Shown in pieces: positions 1-7,663 of a stretch of 14,185 nt of DNA. Position numbers and translations under genes: made by a program. The DNA is taken from positions 1 to 14,185 of the forward strand of contig JAHBMJ010002986.1 of NCBI GenBank assembly GCA_018398765.1, written 5' to 3'. How positions within the stretch are numbered: the stretch's first letter is position 1; every line of letters begins with the position of its first letter. The notes beneath the pieces were generated by a model that saw only the letters and a program-made list of their open reading frames with translations, did no database searches and was not told where the DNA came from. Origin of the DNA: Chromera velia. Its lineage: Eukaryota > Sar > Chromeraceae.

Positions 1-263
1 GGGGGGGGGGAGGGGAGGCTGCAGGGGGGCAGAGGGGGTCTACTGAGTCTAGCGTGGAACAAGATGCAGAGAGAGAAAGGGAAAGAGAGCTTTTCGTTGA
101 AGCACTCCTCAGTTCTTCTTCGCCGCATTCTCCTTCAGCTGGTAGAGAAGCCAACGGCTCCCCCCCCCCTTCCCCTTCCTCTTCTGCAGGCAGGGGGATG
201 TCTCCGGACGGTTTCAGTCAGGAGGAAGAGGAGGGACAGTCGACCCTCCGACGACGACGATAG
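1..263 (+). CDS. C-terminal exon of an unidentified protein (partial, 5' end outside window)
   Basis: The frame is open from the left edge of the window to a TAG at 261-263. No ATG precedes the readable part, so it is most simply the last exon of a gene that starts outside the window. The peptide begins Gly-rich, encoded by the G run at the edge. It then has a short charged stretch (EQDAERERERELF), a Ser/Pro-rich segment, an acidic patch (SQEEEEGQ) and a basic end of four arginines. This is disordered tail composition with no recognisable domain. An internal CTGCAG near 19-24 could be a splice acceptor, in which case the exon would start there. The minus strand is also open here but shows low-complexity composition. 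The coding call rests only on open length and mixed charge pattern. Confidence 0.35.
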   Translation, partial: GGGGEAAGGQRGSTESSVEQDAERERERELFVEALLSSSSPHSPSAGREANGSPPPSPSSSAGRGMSPDGFSQEEEEGQSTLRRRR

Positions 264-545
264 AAAAGAAGGAAGGAAGGACGGGAGGATGGTTCCTCCA
301 CTCATTTGACTTATCTTCTCACCGTATCGCTTAGAGAAGCCGTCTGTCTGCATGCCCCTGTTTTTGATTGGTTTGTTTCAAGGCTGCATGGCAAACAGTT
401 TCAGCCTGCAGGGAGGATATCGTCTCCCACACCTCTCTCTCCGCCCCTCCTAGCCGCCCCCGAGCCTCCCTCCCTCCCTTTTCTTCTAGCTTTTTTTGCC
501 GCCCTCTCTCGTTGTTTCTTCGGTGAAGAAACTACAAGAGACTAA
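264..545. other. No gene seen; pyrimidine-rich stretch
   Basis: This holds a short GAAGGAAGGAAGG run near 270 and C/T-rich sequence at 420-520. Short open frames occur on both strands but have no start context, domain or splice support. It may include the 3' untranslated region of the gene ending at 263. Confidence 0.4.
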
Positions 546-1690
546 ATTATTTAATTAGTCCGTCGGACTGGGGTTCCAGACCAACTTCCGGTCCATGATC
601 CTGAGAAGCGATCTAGGAAGCGATTTGAAATCCTATCAATAAGCGATGCATGCATAGCATTTACACTGTACTACTATTGTATATATATTTGATATGAATG
701 AACGCATAATGTTTTATCATGTTTTATGTAAATCTATCTAGAAATCTATTATGCTAGCGATTGTGGAAGTTCAAACTATATTCAAGTTGGCGTTATTCAA
801 GTTCTATACTGGCAGCATAGTATAATGGTAGTTCCAGCTTGTACATATAAAATAAAAGAAAGCTGACAGTAGAATTAGTATAGTAGAATATACTACAGAA
901 TATACATGACAGAATATAAAAGCTTAAGCTCTAGAATACCTTTAAACTCGGACAGTACTCCTCTTTTCTCCTTTTTTCTCTTTTCTTAGCTTCTCAGTTA
1001 GTTTCTTTTTATGATTATACCATATATTTTTTATTCTACCAGTAGTAGGTCTAGCAGTAGGTCCAGTACTTAGGCTGTCCAGAGTATTGTGTCATTCACT
1101 AAGCTTAATTCCCGGTATATGCGTACTAGCATGCGTATCTTTTTTGGCTGAGTCGGCTCTCTTTGATTACAAACAAATTAATAAAATTACTTTACTGCAT
1201 GATATTCATTACAATAATATAGTTTACAAAACGTTATAGACAAAAGGCTGCCAGTGGTCTGAGATACTAGCTGAGATACTGAGAAAAAAAGACTTATAGA
1301 AGAAAAAAAAAAGAATTAAAAATCTACATGTAGGGTAAGTTCCTGGGCAACAAGGATATAACATATAGAAGCGATGATAATCATTAAATAATGATGAGCA
1401 ACAATCATTTGAACAATGTAATTTGAAGCTCCAAAATTTGAAACAATTTTATACAGAGAAAATTTTCAATTCATTGAATTTCATTCAGAAGTTTGTCTGA
1501 GTGACTGACTGTATGCAGCAAGCTGGTAAGCCATGCTTTCAAAGCCGTTTACCAGATCAGCTTCTAGGTCAGCTTCCAGACATTGTCAGGCCAGTTGACG
1601 TATTCGAACGTTTTTTTATCAAAAAAGGACCACGAAACTATATGTAGTTTTGGGCTGAGTCTCAATAGGACGGTGCTACAGGCTCCACAT
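546..1690. other. AT-rich island without recognisable genes
   Basis: Base composition changes sharply near 546: A and T dominate until about 1690, with A runs near 1284-1318 and many TATA-like words, while both flanks are much more GC-rich. Stop codons are dense in all six frames. I see no conserved coding stretch, complete tRNA or terminal repeats. Possible explanations are an intergenic spacer, a decayed mobile element or a matrix-attachment-type region. None is supported by a specific signature. Confidence 0.6.
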
Positions 1691-1783
1691 GCAGATTCCC
1701 ATTGAAGGGCCAGCACGGCATGGAAGAATTAAAGGAAGAGAGGAAGGACAAATTCTAAACAGCCGGTCGGGTTACAGGCTCCT

Positions 1784-2014
1784 TCAGCCTCCCACTGCCG
1801 CGGTCTTCCCCCAGCCCTCCCACTTGGACCCCGACTTTGCTATCGTTTCGATTGTGAGCTTCAGGGGGTGCATCCAAGGCTGCAGCTTTGCTATGAGTGT
1901 CGACTCCGCCTTCTTCAGTAGACCGTCGGCGTTTGCATCCCCAGCGTACAGTCGAGGGCTCCAGAGACTGACCGCCGAGTCACTAGAGTCCAGGGTCGGA
2001 TCGTAGGGACTCAC
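1784..2014 (-). CDS. Weak exon candidate with an EF-hand-like loop
   Basis: A minus-strand open frame of about 76 codons contains DANADGLLKKAE. This matches the 12-residue EF-hand calcium-loop pattern: Asp at 1, Asn at 3, Asp at 5, Gly at 6, a hydrophobic residue at 8 and Glu at 12. No second EF-hand is visible, and the flanking helices are short and not typical. There is no ATG at the start of the frame and an in-frame TGA sits just upstream, so it would have to be an internal or terminal exon entered at an AG within the first codons. It cannot be joined in phase to the neighbouring signal-peptide gene through that gene's obvious GTGAGC donor. The plus strand is also open across most of this region, so chance is a serious alternative. 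Confidence 0.18.
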   Translation of the reverse strand: MSPYDPTLDSSDSAVSLWSPRLYAGDANADGLLKKAESTLIAKLQPWMHPLKLTIETIAKSGSKWEGWGKTAAVGG

Positions 2015-2106
2015 TCAGGACAATGATCCCAACATTAGTGAAAGAGTCGATAACTCCAGCGGAAAATTTAAACAAAACAAACACATGCAGAAGCGAGCGG
2101 GGAGAG

Positions 2107-2577
2107 CTAGCGGCTCACCAGAGGGTTCTCCTCTCCGTTGGCCTCCAGTTTTTTGTACACATATGGAAGGACGTCACCCAGGAGGGAGAGTTCCTCTATC
2201 ACCCCTCTGGGTGCAAGGGCCTTTACCTCAAGGTCCCCGCTCTTCTCCCTAGCCTCGTTTCTAATGTACACATCCTTCTGGCCCATCCCGACCATCACGC
2301 CCTGGTGCCTCGGCCTTCCCACTATAGAAGAGAACACAGCCCTTGGCTTGGTCAACTTGACGAGGTCCGTCTGGAATCCTGCAACCGCCACTCCGTCAAG
2401 ACCGCCGTCTCTGAAGAAATCCACAACCATAGTGTACTGCTGCCATGACTGGGTCAGGGAGGGAACGTCACGTGAGGCAGAGAGGCTCTGGGCACTTGGG
2501 CGAGGCTTCAGTGCAGCCACCGACAGGGCCAGGGCAGGAGCACACAGAAATGTGAGGATACGCATTGCGTCAAGCAT
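2107..2577 (-). CDS. Small secreted or membrane-targeted protein with signal peptide, function unknown
   Basis: Translation from the ATG at 2577 gives MLDAMRILTFLCAPALALS, a classic signal peptide: short N-region, about 14 hydrophobic residues, then small residues (VAAL) before KPRPS. The ATG at 2565 (MRILTF) would serve equally well. Frame-compatible ATGs further upstream up to 2736 would place the hydrophobic segment internally and are less likely. The mature part, about 130 residues, is mixed and soluble-looking, with a segment around GVMVGMGQKDVYIRNEAREK and a C-terminal helix-like SLLGDVLPYVYKKLEA. I recognise no family. The frame ends at a TAG at 2107, but GTGAGC just before it (after Asn-Pro-Leu) is a reasonable splice donor, so the gene may continue toward lower coordinates. 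In an alga with a complex plastid such a leader could begin a bipartite targeting sequence. No Phe-containing cleavage motif is obvious. Confidence 0.5.
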   Translation of the reverse strand: MLDAMRILTFLCAPALALSVAALKPRPSAQSLSASRDVPSLTQSWQQYTMVVDFFRDGGLDGVAVAGFQTDLVKLTKPRAVFSSIVGRPRHQGVMVGMGQKDVYIRNEAREKSGDLEVKALAPRGVIEELSLLGDVLPYVYKKLEANGEENPLVSR

Positions 2578-3003
2578 CTCTAACACTCCCTGCCTGCTTT
2601 TTTCTTCTTTTCCTCCTTTTTCAGAGAATCGGAGGGTAAGGAAAGTTTGAGTCCACAAAAGAAGGTTTTCGATCGTGAGAGAGCCCGACTCAAAATTGGC
2701 CTCAAGATTTGCCTCTTTGCCTCTCACACACTTCAATGGATACGCTCTGTCTATCTTGCTGTTAGAGTTGGGGATATATCAGTGCTCATTTGATTCATAC
2801 GGAGGGAAGAAGGACAGTGGGGAACTGAAATGGGGGCCTGGTCTTTTTACACACACTTCAGAAACTGTCAGAGTTTTACCACTCGTCCATTTGTACACTG
2901 ACGCTCAGTTCATGTATGGTTCGACTGTAAACTTGCAGTCACACAAGTCAGACCGACTGAGTGTCAGAATATACTTTGTGAGACGTCTGTAAACTGTGGC
3001 TGG
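2578..3003. other. Probable upstream region of the 2107-2577 gene; no other gene seen
   Basis: This contains a T/C-rich stretch at about 2596-2626, which is purine-rich on the gene's strand. No TATA box or initiator could be assigned with confidence. Open frames here lack domain or splice support. Confidence 0.35.
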
Positions 3004-3670
3004 ACGTGCGGAGCAACTGCTTCAGACTTGGAATTCCAAATACCGCAAAAAAAAGTCGTGCGGAGCAACCGCTTCGGGCTTGGAATTCCAAATAATGCAA
3101 AAAAAAGTCGCGCAAAGCAACCGCTTCGGGTTTGGAATTCCAAATAACGCAAAAAAAAGTCGTGCGAAGCAACCGCTTCGGGCTTGGAATTTTAAATAAC
3201 GCAAAAAAAAGTCGCGCGAAGCAACCGCTTTGGGCTTGGAATTCCAAATAACGCAAAAAAAAGTCGTGCGAAGCAACCGTTTCGGGCTTGGAATTCCAAA
3301 TAATGCAAAAAAAAGTTGTGCGAAGCAACCGCTTCGGGCTTGAAATTCTAAAAGACGTAAAAAAAAGTCGTGCGAAGCAACCGCTTCGGGCTTGGAATTC
3401 CAAATACCGCAAAAAAAAGTCGTGCGAAGCAACCACTTCGGGCTTGGAATTCTAAATAACACAAAAAAAAGTCGTGCAAAGCAACCGCTTCGGGCTTGGA
3501 ATTCCAAATAACGTAAAAAAAGTTGTACGGAGTAACCGTTTCGGGCTTGGAATTTCAAATAACGCAAAAAAAAGTTGTGCGGAGCAACTGCTTCGGGCTT
3601 AAAATTCCAAATAATGCAAAAAAAAGTCGTACGAAGCAACCGCTTCGGGTTTGGAATTCCAAATAACGTA
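3004..3670. repeat. Tandem array A: about 13 copies of a 52-bp unit with two palindromes
   Basis: The landmark GCTTCGGG recurs at 3071, 3123, 3175, 3227, 3279, 3331, 3383, 3435, 3487, 3538, 3590 and 3642, with a diverged first copy at 3019. Spacing is 52 bp except for one 51-bp step. Each unit contains the perfect 12-bp palindrome TTGGAATTCCAA, an A7-A8 tract, and CGAAGCAACCGCTTCG, which is a 6-bp inverted repeat around a 4-base loop. Copies differ mainly by transitions. Because 52 is not a multiple of three and the unit lacks minus-strand stops, long minus-strand frames arise here. They are by-products of the repeat. Confidence 0.95.
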
Positions 3671-4219
3671 AAAATCGGCGTGCGCGGGGCAACTCAAAAA
3701 TGACTTGGAATTCTAAATAACGCAAAAAATAGTCACGCGAAGCAACCTAAAAACGATTTGGAATTCTAAATAATGTAAAAAATAGTCGCACAGAGCAACT
3801 CAAAAACGATTTGGAATTCCCGGCGCGCGCGGGGCAACTCAAAAACGACTGGGAATTCCAAAAAAACGTAAAAATCGGCATGCGCGGAGCAATTCAAAAA
3901 CGATTTAGAATTTCAAATAACGCAAAAAATAGTTGTGCGGAGCAACTCAAAAACGATTTGGAATTTTAAATAATGTAAAAAATAGTTGCGCGGAGCAACT
4001 CAAAAACGATTTAGAATTCCAAATAACGCAAAAAATAGTCGCGTGGAGCAACTCAAAAACGATTTGGAATTCTAAATAACGCAAAAAATAGTCGCACGCA
4101 GCAACTCAAAAATGATTTGGAATTCTAAATAACGCAAAAAATAGTCGCGCAGAGCAAATCGGCGCGTGCGCAGCAACTTAAAAACGATTTGGAATTCCAA
4201 ATAACGCAAAAAAAAGTTT
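3671..4219. repeat. Tandem array B: about 10-11 copies of a related 53-bp unit
   Basis: Directly following array A, the landmark CAACTC (or a close variant) recurs at 3690, 3743, 3796, 3835, 3890, 3943, 3996, 4049, 4102, 4155 and 4174. Most steps are 53 bp. There is a 55-bp step, a 39-bp step (a shortened copy ending in CCCGGCGCGCGC) and a 19-bp step at the end. The unit shares the GGAATTC, AAATAACGCAAAAAA and GTCG core with array A. In place of the GCTTCGGGC arm it has CTCAAAAACGAT, so the hairpin is lost, and the TTGGAATTCCAA palindrome is usually degraded. Both arrays clearly descend from one ancestral unit. Confidence 0.93.
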
Positions 4220-4222
4220 TTA

Positions 4223-4255
4223 AAGTGCCCTCCGCTTCGCTTTCCAGGGCCATGC
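4223..4255 (+). repeat. 33-bp dispersed motif, copy 1 (inverted mate at 14004-14036)
   Basis: The sequence AAGTGCCCTCCGCTTCGCTT followed by TCCAGGGCCATGC matches the reverse complement of 14004-14036 at 31 of 33 positions by eye; the differences are T/C and A/G. It sits at the boundary where array B ends. Its CCGCTTCG core also resembles the hairpin arm of array A. It could be the end of a dispersed element, but no target-site duplication or transposase is visible. Confidence 0.75.
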
Positions 4256-4634
4256 CATTCAGTTGGCATACAAGAACAGCAGCTTGCTCCGACAGCCAGA
4301 TGTTTGCTCCTTCTACCGGTATAGTTTGGTCTCATAGGAACAAGTGTTACCAACATCAAACCTCTCGCTTGGTCTTCCATGGGTTTTCATTCAATCGCCC
4401 CTCGCGTTGAACTTCTCGGTTCCCGCGCTATGGCACAGCTTCTCCTTCATGATCTACTGGTAGTGGGACAAAAACCGCAGGAACTTCAGTAGTCCACCAA
4501 AACACACTCTGTACCATAGATACATATGACGAAATCCTCTCACAGAGATAGGCGGTGCGAAAAAGAAAAAAAAATATGGAACACCTCGTTGACCAATCAG
4601 CTGCGTCTCTTAATTCGGTAGAAACAAAGGTTAG
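4256..4634. other. No gene seen
   Basis: Unique-looking sequence of mixed composition. Short open frames on both strands have neither splice signals nor recognisable motifs. There is an A-rich run at about 4560-4577. Confidence 0.4.
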
Positions 4635-4850
4635 TCAACAATTTTGTGCACTAATCAAGTAGAACGCAATACACACAGGATCCTCAAGATACCTGAAATA
4701 CGTGAAAACACCAGAACACCTCGTACTGATCTCCCAATCCTTCAGAATCATCCTTCTGTGTATTGCTGAATTGTGTACCCCCATAGAAGAAGAGTCGTCT
4801 GGATTCCTCGATCTGTCTTCGTCTTCTGAGTCAAGCACTCTTAGAAACTG
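4635..4850 (-). CDS. Candidate minus-strand exon, unidentified
   Basis: The minus-strand sequence TTCTGCCTAG then CAG at 4860-4848 makes a plausible 3' splice site. The frame entering there is open for about 70 codons, starting with an acidic, polar stretch (LDSEDEDRSRNPDDSSS). It contains CGTATTTCAGGTATCTTGAGG, where CAG followed by GTATCT could be a donor, so the true exon may be shorter. No domain is recognised. It lies next to another minus-strand open region at 4871-5344 but in a different frame, so the two could be exons of one gene. Support is composition plus splice-like sites only. Confidence 0.2.
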   Translation of the reverse strand, partial: QFLRVLDSEDEDRSRNPDDSSSMGVHNSAIHRRMILKDWEISTRCSGVFTYFRYLEDPVCIAFYLISAQNC

Positions 4851-4870
4851 CTAGGCAGAATTTGACCCTT

Positions 4871-5344
4871 CTATCCATTCCATCCATGCATCCTAGCATG
4901 CATCCTTTCGATTATTCTTGCATCCTTGAATTCATCCATGATTGCAGATAAACTATCCAGCCCATGGTCTTCGACAACCATCGACTCAACGGCATCGGTC
5001 GGTCTTCGAAAGAGATGACAAGCAGGCCTCCTTTTCATTGCTATCCATCTTTGGCTCATTAAGACACGGCCCAAGTAGATCTTTGTTACTTGCTGTAGAT
5101 GCAAATCTCGATTTCGTAACGTTTTGAAAGTGGGTCGAATTTCCTGCCATGGAAATCCCTTATTATCGTCACAGTGAGCGACTTGTCGGGAACGCGGGGT
5201 CCTGGCTGTACGTTCGTCGTCCAGGTGGATTCTGAAGCCTGCCCGTATGTATGGGTTACAGAAGGTGGCTAAGAACACGTCCGCCCGTTCCCAAAGCCCT
5301 CGGGACAGCATATACCCGAGGGCCTGCGCGTGTTCCAAGAAATT
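4871..5344 (-). CDS. Candidate minus-strand exon, about 157 codons, unidentified
   Basis: The minus strand is open from just after a TAG at 5345-5347 to a TAG at 4871, with no convincing ATG near the start, so this would be an internal or terminal exon. The peptide is globular-looking with good residue diversity (for example LWERADVFLATFCNPYIRAG, then a His/Arg/Asp-rich middle and VVEDHGLDSLSAIMDEFKDA). The last codons, rich in Met, His and Arg, come from an ATGCATGG-type microsatellite and are probably not coding. I do not recognise the family. The early segment faintly recalls regions of hAT-type transposases, but no catalytic or dimerisation motif is present, so I do not call it one. Confidence 0.33.
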   Translation of the reverse strand, partial: NFLEHAQALGYMLSRGLWERADVFLATFCNPYIRAGFRIHLDDERTARTPRSRQVAHCDDNKGFPWQEIRPTFKTLRNRDLHLQQVTKIYLGRVLMSQRWIAMKRRPACHLFRRPTDAVESMVVEDHGLDSLSAIMDEFKDARIIERMHARMHGWNG

Positions 5345-5361
5345 CTACTTTTTCCCTGCAG

Positions 5362-5391
5362 ACAGCGCAGAAGAAGGGCTAGAATTGACAG
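5362..5391 (+). CDS. Possible 30-nt micro-exon
   Basis: A strong acceptor (CTACTTTTTCCCTGCAG ending at 5361) is followed 30 bases later by ACAG with GTTAGG as a possible donor at 5392. Two frames are open. Coding potential cannot be judged at this length. The opposite strand carries the start of the 4871-5344 candidate nearby. Confidence 0.15.
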
Positions 5392-5432
5392 GTTAGGAGG
5401 ATCAAATGATTGGTTAACAGGGCTTTCCTCTT

Positions 5433-5451
5433 TCTCTCTCTCTCTCTCTCT
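5433..5451. repeat. (CT)n microsatellite
   Basis: An uninterrupted CT dinucleotide run of about 19 bases. It lies between two candidate splice acceptors on the plus strand. Confidence 0.9.
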
Positions 5452-5510
5452 GGGGTCCAGTTTACTTCTTCTGATTGAAATCGTTTCTCTACCATCTCCT
5501 CTCTCTACAG

Positions 5511-5666
5511 ACACATTTCTCTTCACCGGTGCATCCGATCACATACAGTCTTCTTCTGTCCTGCGCAGGATTATTATATCTGGGCTGCCGGGAAGTGCAT
5601 GCCTTGTACGGAGATGTGTTCCTGTTGGAAGTGAAAGGGAGCTGCAGTCTGACGGCAAGTTTGTGA
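5511..5666 (+). CDS. Candidate exon after a strong splice acceptor; reading frame unresolved
   Basis: A long pyrimidine tract ending CTCTCTCTACAG at 5510 is a high-quality 3' splice site. All three frames downstream stay open for at least about 38 codons. One reads to a TGA at 5664-5666. One ends earlier, near 5630, and is Cys-rich (FFCPAQDYYIWAAGKCMPCT), loosely resembling cysteine-rich receptor-type repeats. The third stays open to 5734, with a possible donor ACGGTAGCA near 5680. I cannot choose the frame or the exon end. A second acceptor-like CTGTCCTGCGCAG lies inside. It may belong to the same plus-strand gene as the candidates at 6337 and 6905. Confidence 0.25.
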   Translation, partial: THFSSPVHPITYSLLLSCAGLLYLGCREVHALYGDVFLLEVKGSCSLTASL

Positions 5667-5734
5667 CCACAATGACAACGGTAGCATTGACCATCCACAG
5701 GCTCCGACTTCAGCAAAAAGACATACAACAATAG

Positions 5735-6336
5735 TTTAGCGTCATCGAATTAACGGGTTTTCTAACCGGAACATCAGGCCCGACGGCTGACCGAGCACGC
5801 TAACACATGTATCGAACTATAAAGGAGTTTTTTCCTCTCACCAAAAGCGAGAAGAATAAAGAAAAGACGTCAAATTACTTTCGTTCTTCTTGCAAATCCT
5901 TTTTGCGGTTTATATACTTATTCGATTGTTTTATCTTTTAGAATCTTTCTGTTTTTTGTATTTAGTGTGCGTCTGTGTTTAGTTTCTGGAAGAAACAAGT
6001 GGATGTGCCTCTAAACGGAGCTTGCAATCCATCAAAGAAACGCAATAGAAGTTTTGGGGTGGGAGGGAAATGAGCTAAGTGGAAAAAAACAGTGGCCAGA
6101 GAAGCAATAAAAGGGGGTAACTGCAAAAATGTAATGAAGAGATCAAAGTGGGTGAGTATATAGTGAAGGTAAGGGAAGGAACAGGGACTAAAGTAGGTCG
6201 CCACCATTCTTTCCTTCTGTCCTGGAGCGAAGGTAGGTCTGTGAGAGCAAATTTATTCAAATCTGCTTCGGTTCTCTTGGCTCAAAAAGGCTTCAGACAA
6301 GGCCTTTAATTAATGAACTTTTCTTTCTTTTTGCAG
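5735..6336. other. Probable intron or spacer
   Basis: No long open frame with coding character on either strand. The right end is the acceptor of the 6337 candidate exon (TTTCTTTCTTTTTGCAG). The sequence is moderately AT-rich with several T-rich stretches. Confidence 0.35.
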
Positions 6337-6431
6337 CGGAGACACGAGCCCAAACTCTGGCAAATGGAGGGCCATCAGAGCTCCCTGAACAGCGGGGACC
6401 GCTGGGGAGTGTTTTGGGGGGGAACTAGCCG
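6337..6431 (+). CDS. Candidate internal exon (95 nt)
   Basis: A strong acceptor, TTTCTTTCTTTTTGCAG, ends at 6336, and GGTAATT gives a plausible donor beginning at 6432. Only one frame is open across the whole interval, encoding RRHEPKLWQMEGHQSS then LNSGDRWGVFWGGTSR. This is a Trp-rich, coding-like peptide with no identified family. With the donor at 6432 the exon ends in phase 2, which would send the next candidate exon (6905-6999) into a frame that stops at a TAA. An alternative donor, GGAGTGTTT at about 6408, would restore phase 0. So either the donor is wrong or an exon between them is missing. Confidence 0.3.
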
Positions 6432-6904
6432 GTAATTGCGGGAGTACACGATGAAAAAGGTGTGACTGACAAGGGGTGGCTTTCTATTCCCTCCCCCTCA
6501 CGGGATTTCCATCGACGCGGTCGATAATGCGTTCGTTGAATGACCTTCGGAGGCTCTCTAGACGAGTTTTTAGAGCTTCTGACGTTGGTTCGAAAGCCTA
6601 GCGCTCCTCCCCTTCGCGTTTTTTTTCAGTCTCTCGCATAGTTCTCAATGTCTTCTGTTATTCTATGTATTGCTTCCTCTTGTTTCTTCTTAATCAATGA
6701 TGCACCCTCCGTGAAGCATGTATAGGCATGTTTGTTTGCTTTCCCTCCCCATCAAACTGCCTCTCCCTCTGTTCACCCGTTTGGCTGTTCGTCCATGTAT
6801 CATTCCCTCCCGGTTGTCGCCCAGTCCTGCGACTGGAGGGCCCGTGTTATCCCTACATACCAACTGATTGCCACTTAATTTTCTCCCCTGGCTCTCTTCT
6901 GCAG

Positions 6905-6999
6905 CGATTCAAGGCTCTCAATGCCCCTTGCGAGAGGATTGGTCGAGCGAACCTCTCTGGGTTTACAATAAAAGAAATCCTTAGCAACCAATATTGCAG
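6905..6999 (+). CDS. Candidate internal exon with near-perfect splice sites (95 nt)
   Basis: This interval is bounded by CTGGCTCTCTTCTGCAG on the left and CAG followed by GTGAGTG on the right, the best splice-site pair in the window. One frame is fully open, encoding RFKALNAPCERIGRAN and LSGFTIKEILSNQYC; the other two contain stops (TAA, TAG). The peptide is mixed-charge and coding-like, but I recognise no domain. The following sequence (7000 onward) would be an intron containing GACA-type microsatellites. The next exon is not obvious; an acceptor-like GTGCTTCTTGCGCAG ending at 8865 is one possibility. Confidence 0.42.
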
Positions 7000-7070
7000 G
7001 TGAGTGAAGGAAAATAATTTAATCCTTTCCTTCAATATAATTTTCTTGCATGTGCCGGAGTCAGACAGAT

Positions 7071-7249
7071 AGATAACTGAGAGAGAAATACAGACAGACC
7101 AACAGACACACTGACTGACAGGCCTAGCTGACAGGCAGACACGCAGACTGGCCGACAGACAGACAGACAGACAGACTGATAGATAGACAAATAGACCGAG
7201 AAAAAGACGGAGACATAGACATGGAGACAGCCGAAGAGACAGACAGACC
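7071..7249. repeat. Degenerate (GACA)n microsatellite, array 1
   Basis: CAGA/GACA tetranucleotides, diverged at the ends and pure at about 7156-7178. It lies in the putative intron after 6999. Open frames across it on the complementary strand (CLSVCLSV-type peptides) are repeat artefacts. Confidence 0.9.
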
Positions 7250-7566
7250 ATATGGTATCTTTCCCTCCTTCTCTTCAAGAACGCAACGGATAAAAAGAAA
7301 GAAAGAAAGCAACCAAGATAAAAGTACAACTGTTACACTGTAACTCTGACAAATTGGGAAGGGGGCCCGAAAGCGCCCCTTGCCTCTCAACCTTCCGACA
7401 GGACTTCACGTGATCACTTGTTTGACACACGCTACTTCCTGCTGCTTTTACTCAAGACAAAAGAGAACAAAAAGGAAACAAACAAGAAACAAAATAAATA
7501 AAAAAAAAAAAAAAAAGGAACCAAACTACACGCGGGAACCGGCACTGGAATGGTCTTTAGGCAGGG
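7250..7566. other. Spacer with short A-rich microsatellites, no gene
   Basis: This contains an AAAGAAAGAAAG run near 7295-7309 and a 17-base poly-A tract at about 7500-7516. Nothing else supports a feature. Confidence 0.5.
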
Positions 7567-7624
7567 CAGACAAACAATCAGACAGACAATTAGACAGACC
7601 GAGAGATAGAACGACAAACAGACT

Positions 7625-7663
<39 letters not shown>

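Noticed and set aside
811-840. tRNA-like start GGCAGCATAGTATAATGGTAG
   Set aside because: It resembles a D-arm/A-box, but no T-arm GGTTCGA-type B-box, anticodon arm or closing acceptor stem follows within 100 bases.
1689-2006. Plus-strand open frame of 105 codons
   Set aside because: No splice or domain support; it overlaps the minus-strand candidate, and its composition gives no clear reason to prefer it.
2948-3639. Minus-strand frames of 160-205 codons with FLRYLEFQARSGCFARLFF repeats
   Set aside because: The 52-bp unit lacks minus-strand stops and is 3n+1 long, so several frames stay open and cycle through the same peptides. No leader, splice site or non-repeat coding sequence supports a repeat protein.
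3004-4219. Possible CRISPR array (regular repeats of 52-53 bp)
   Set aside because: The repetition is head-to-tail over the whole unit with no unique spacers, and the context is eukaryotic.
5962-6260. Minus-strand hydrophobic short frames
   Set aside because: Phe/Leu-rich peptides come from A/G-rich plus-strand sequence. No signal peptide or splice support, and the interval looks like intron or spacer.
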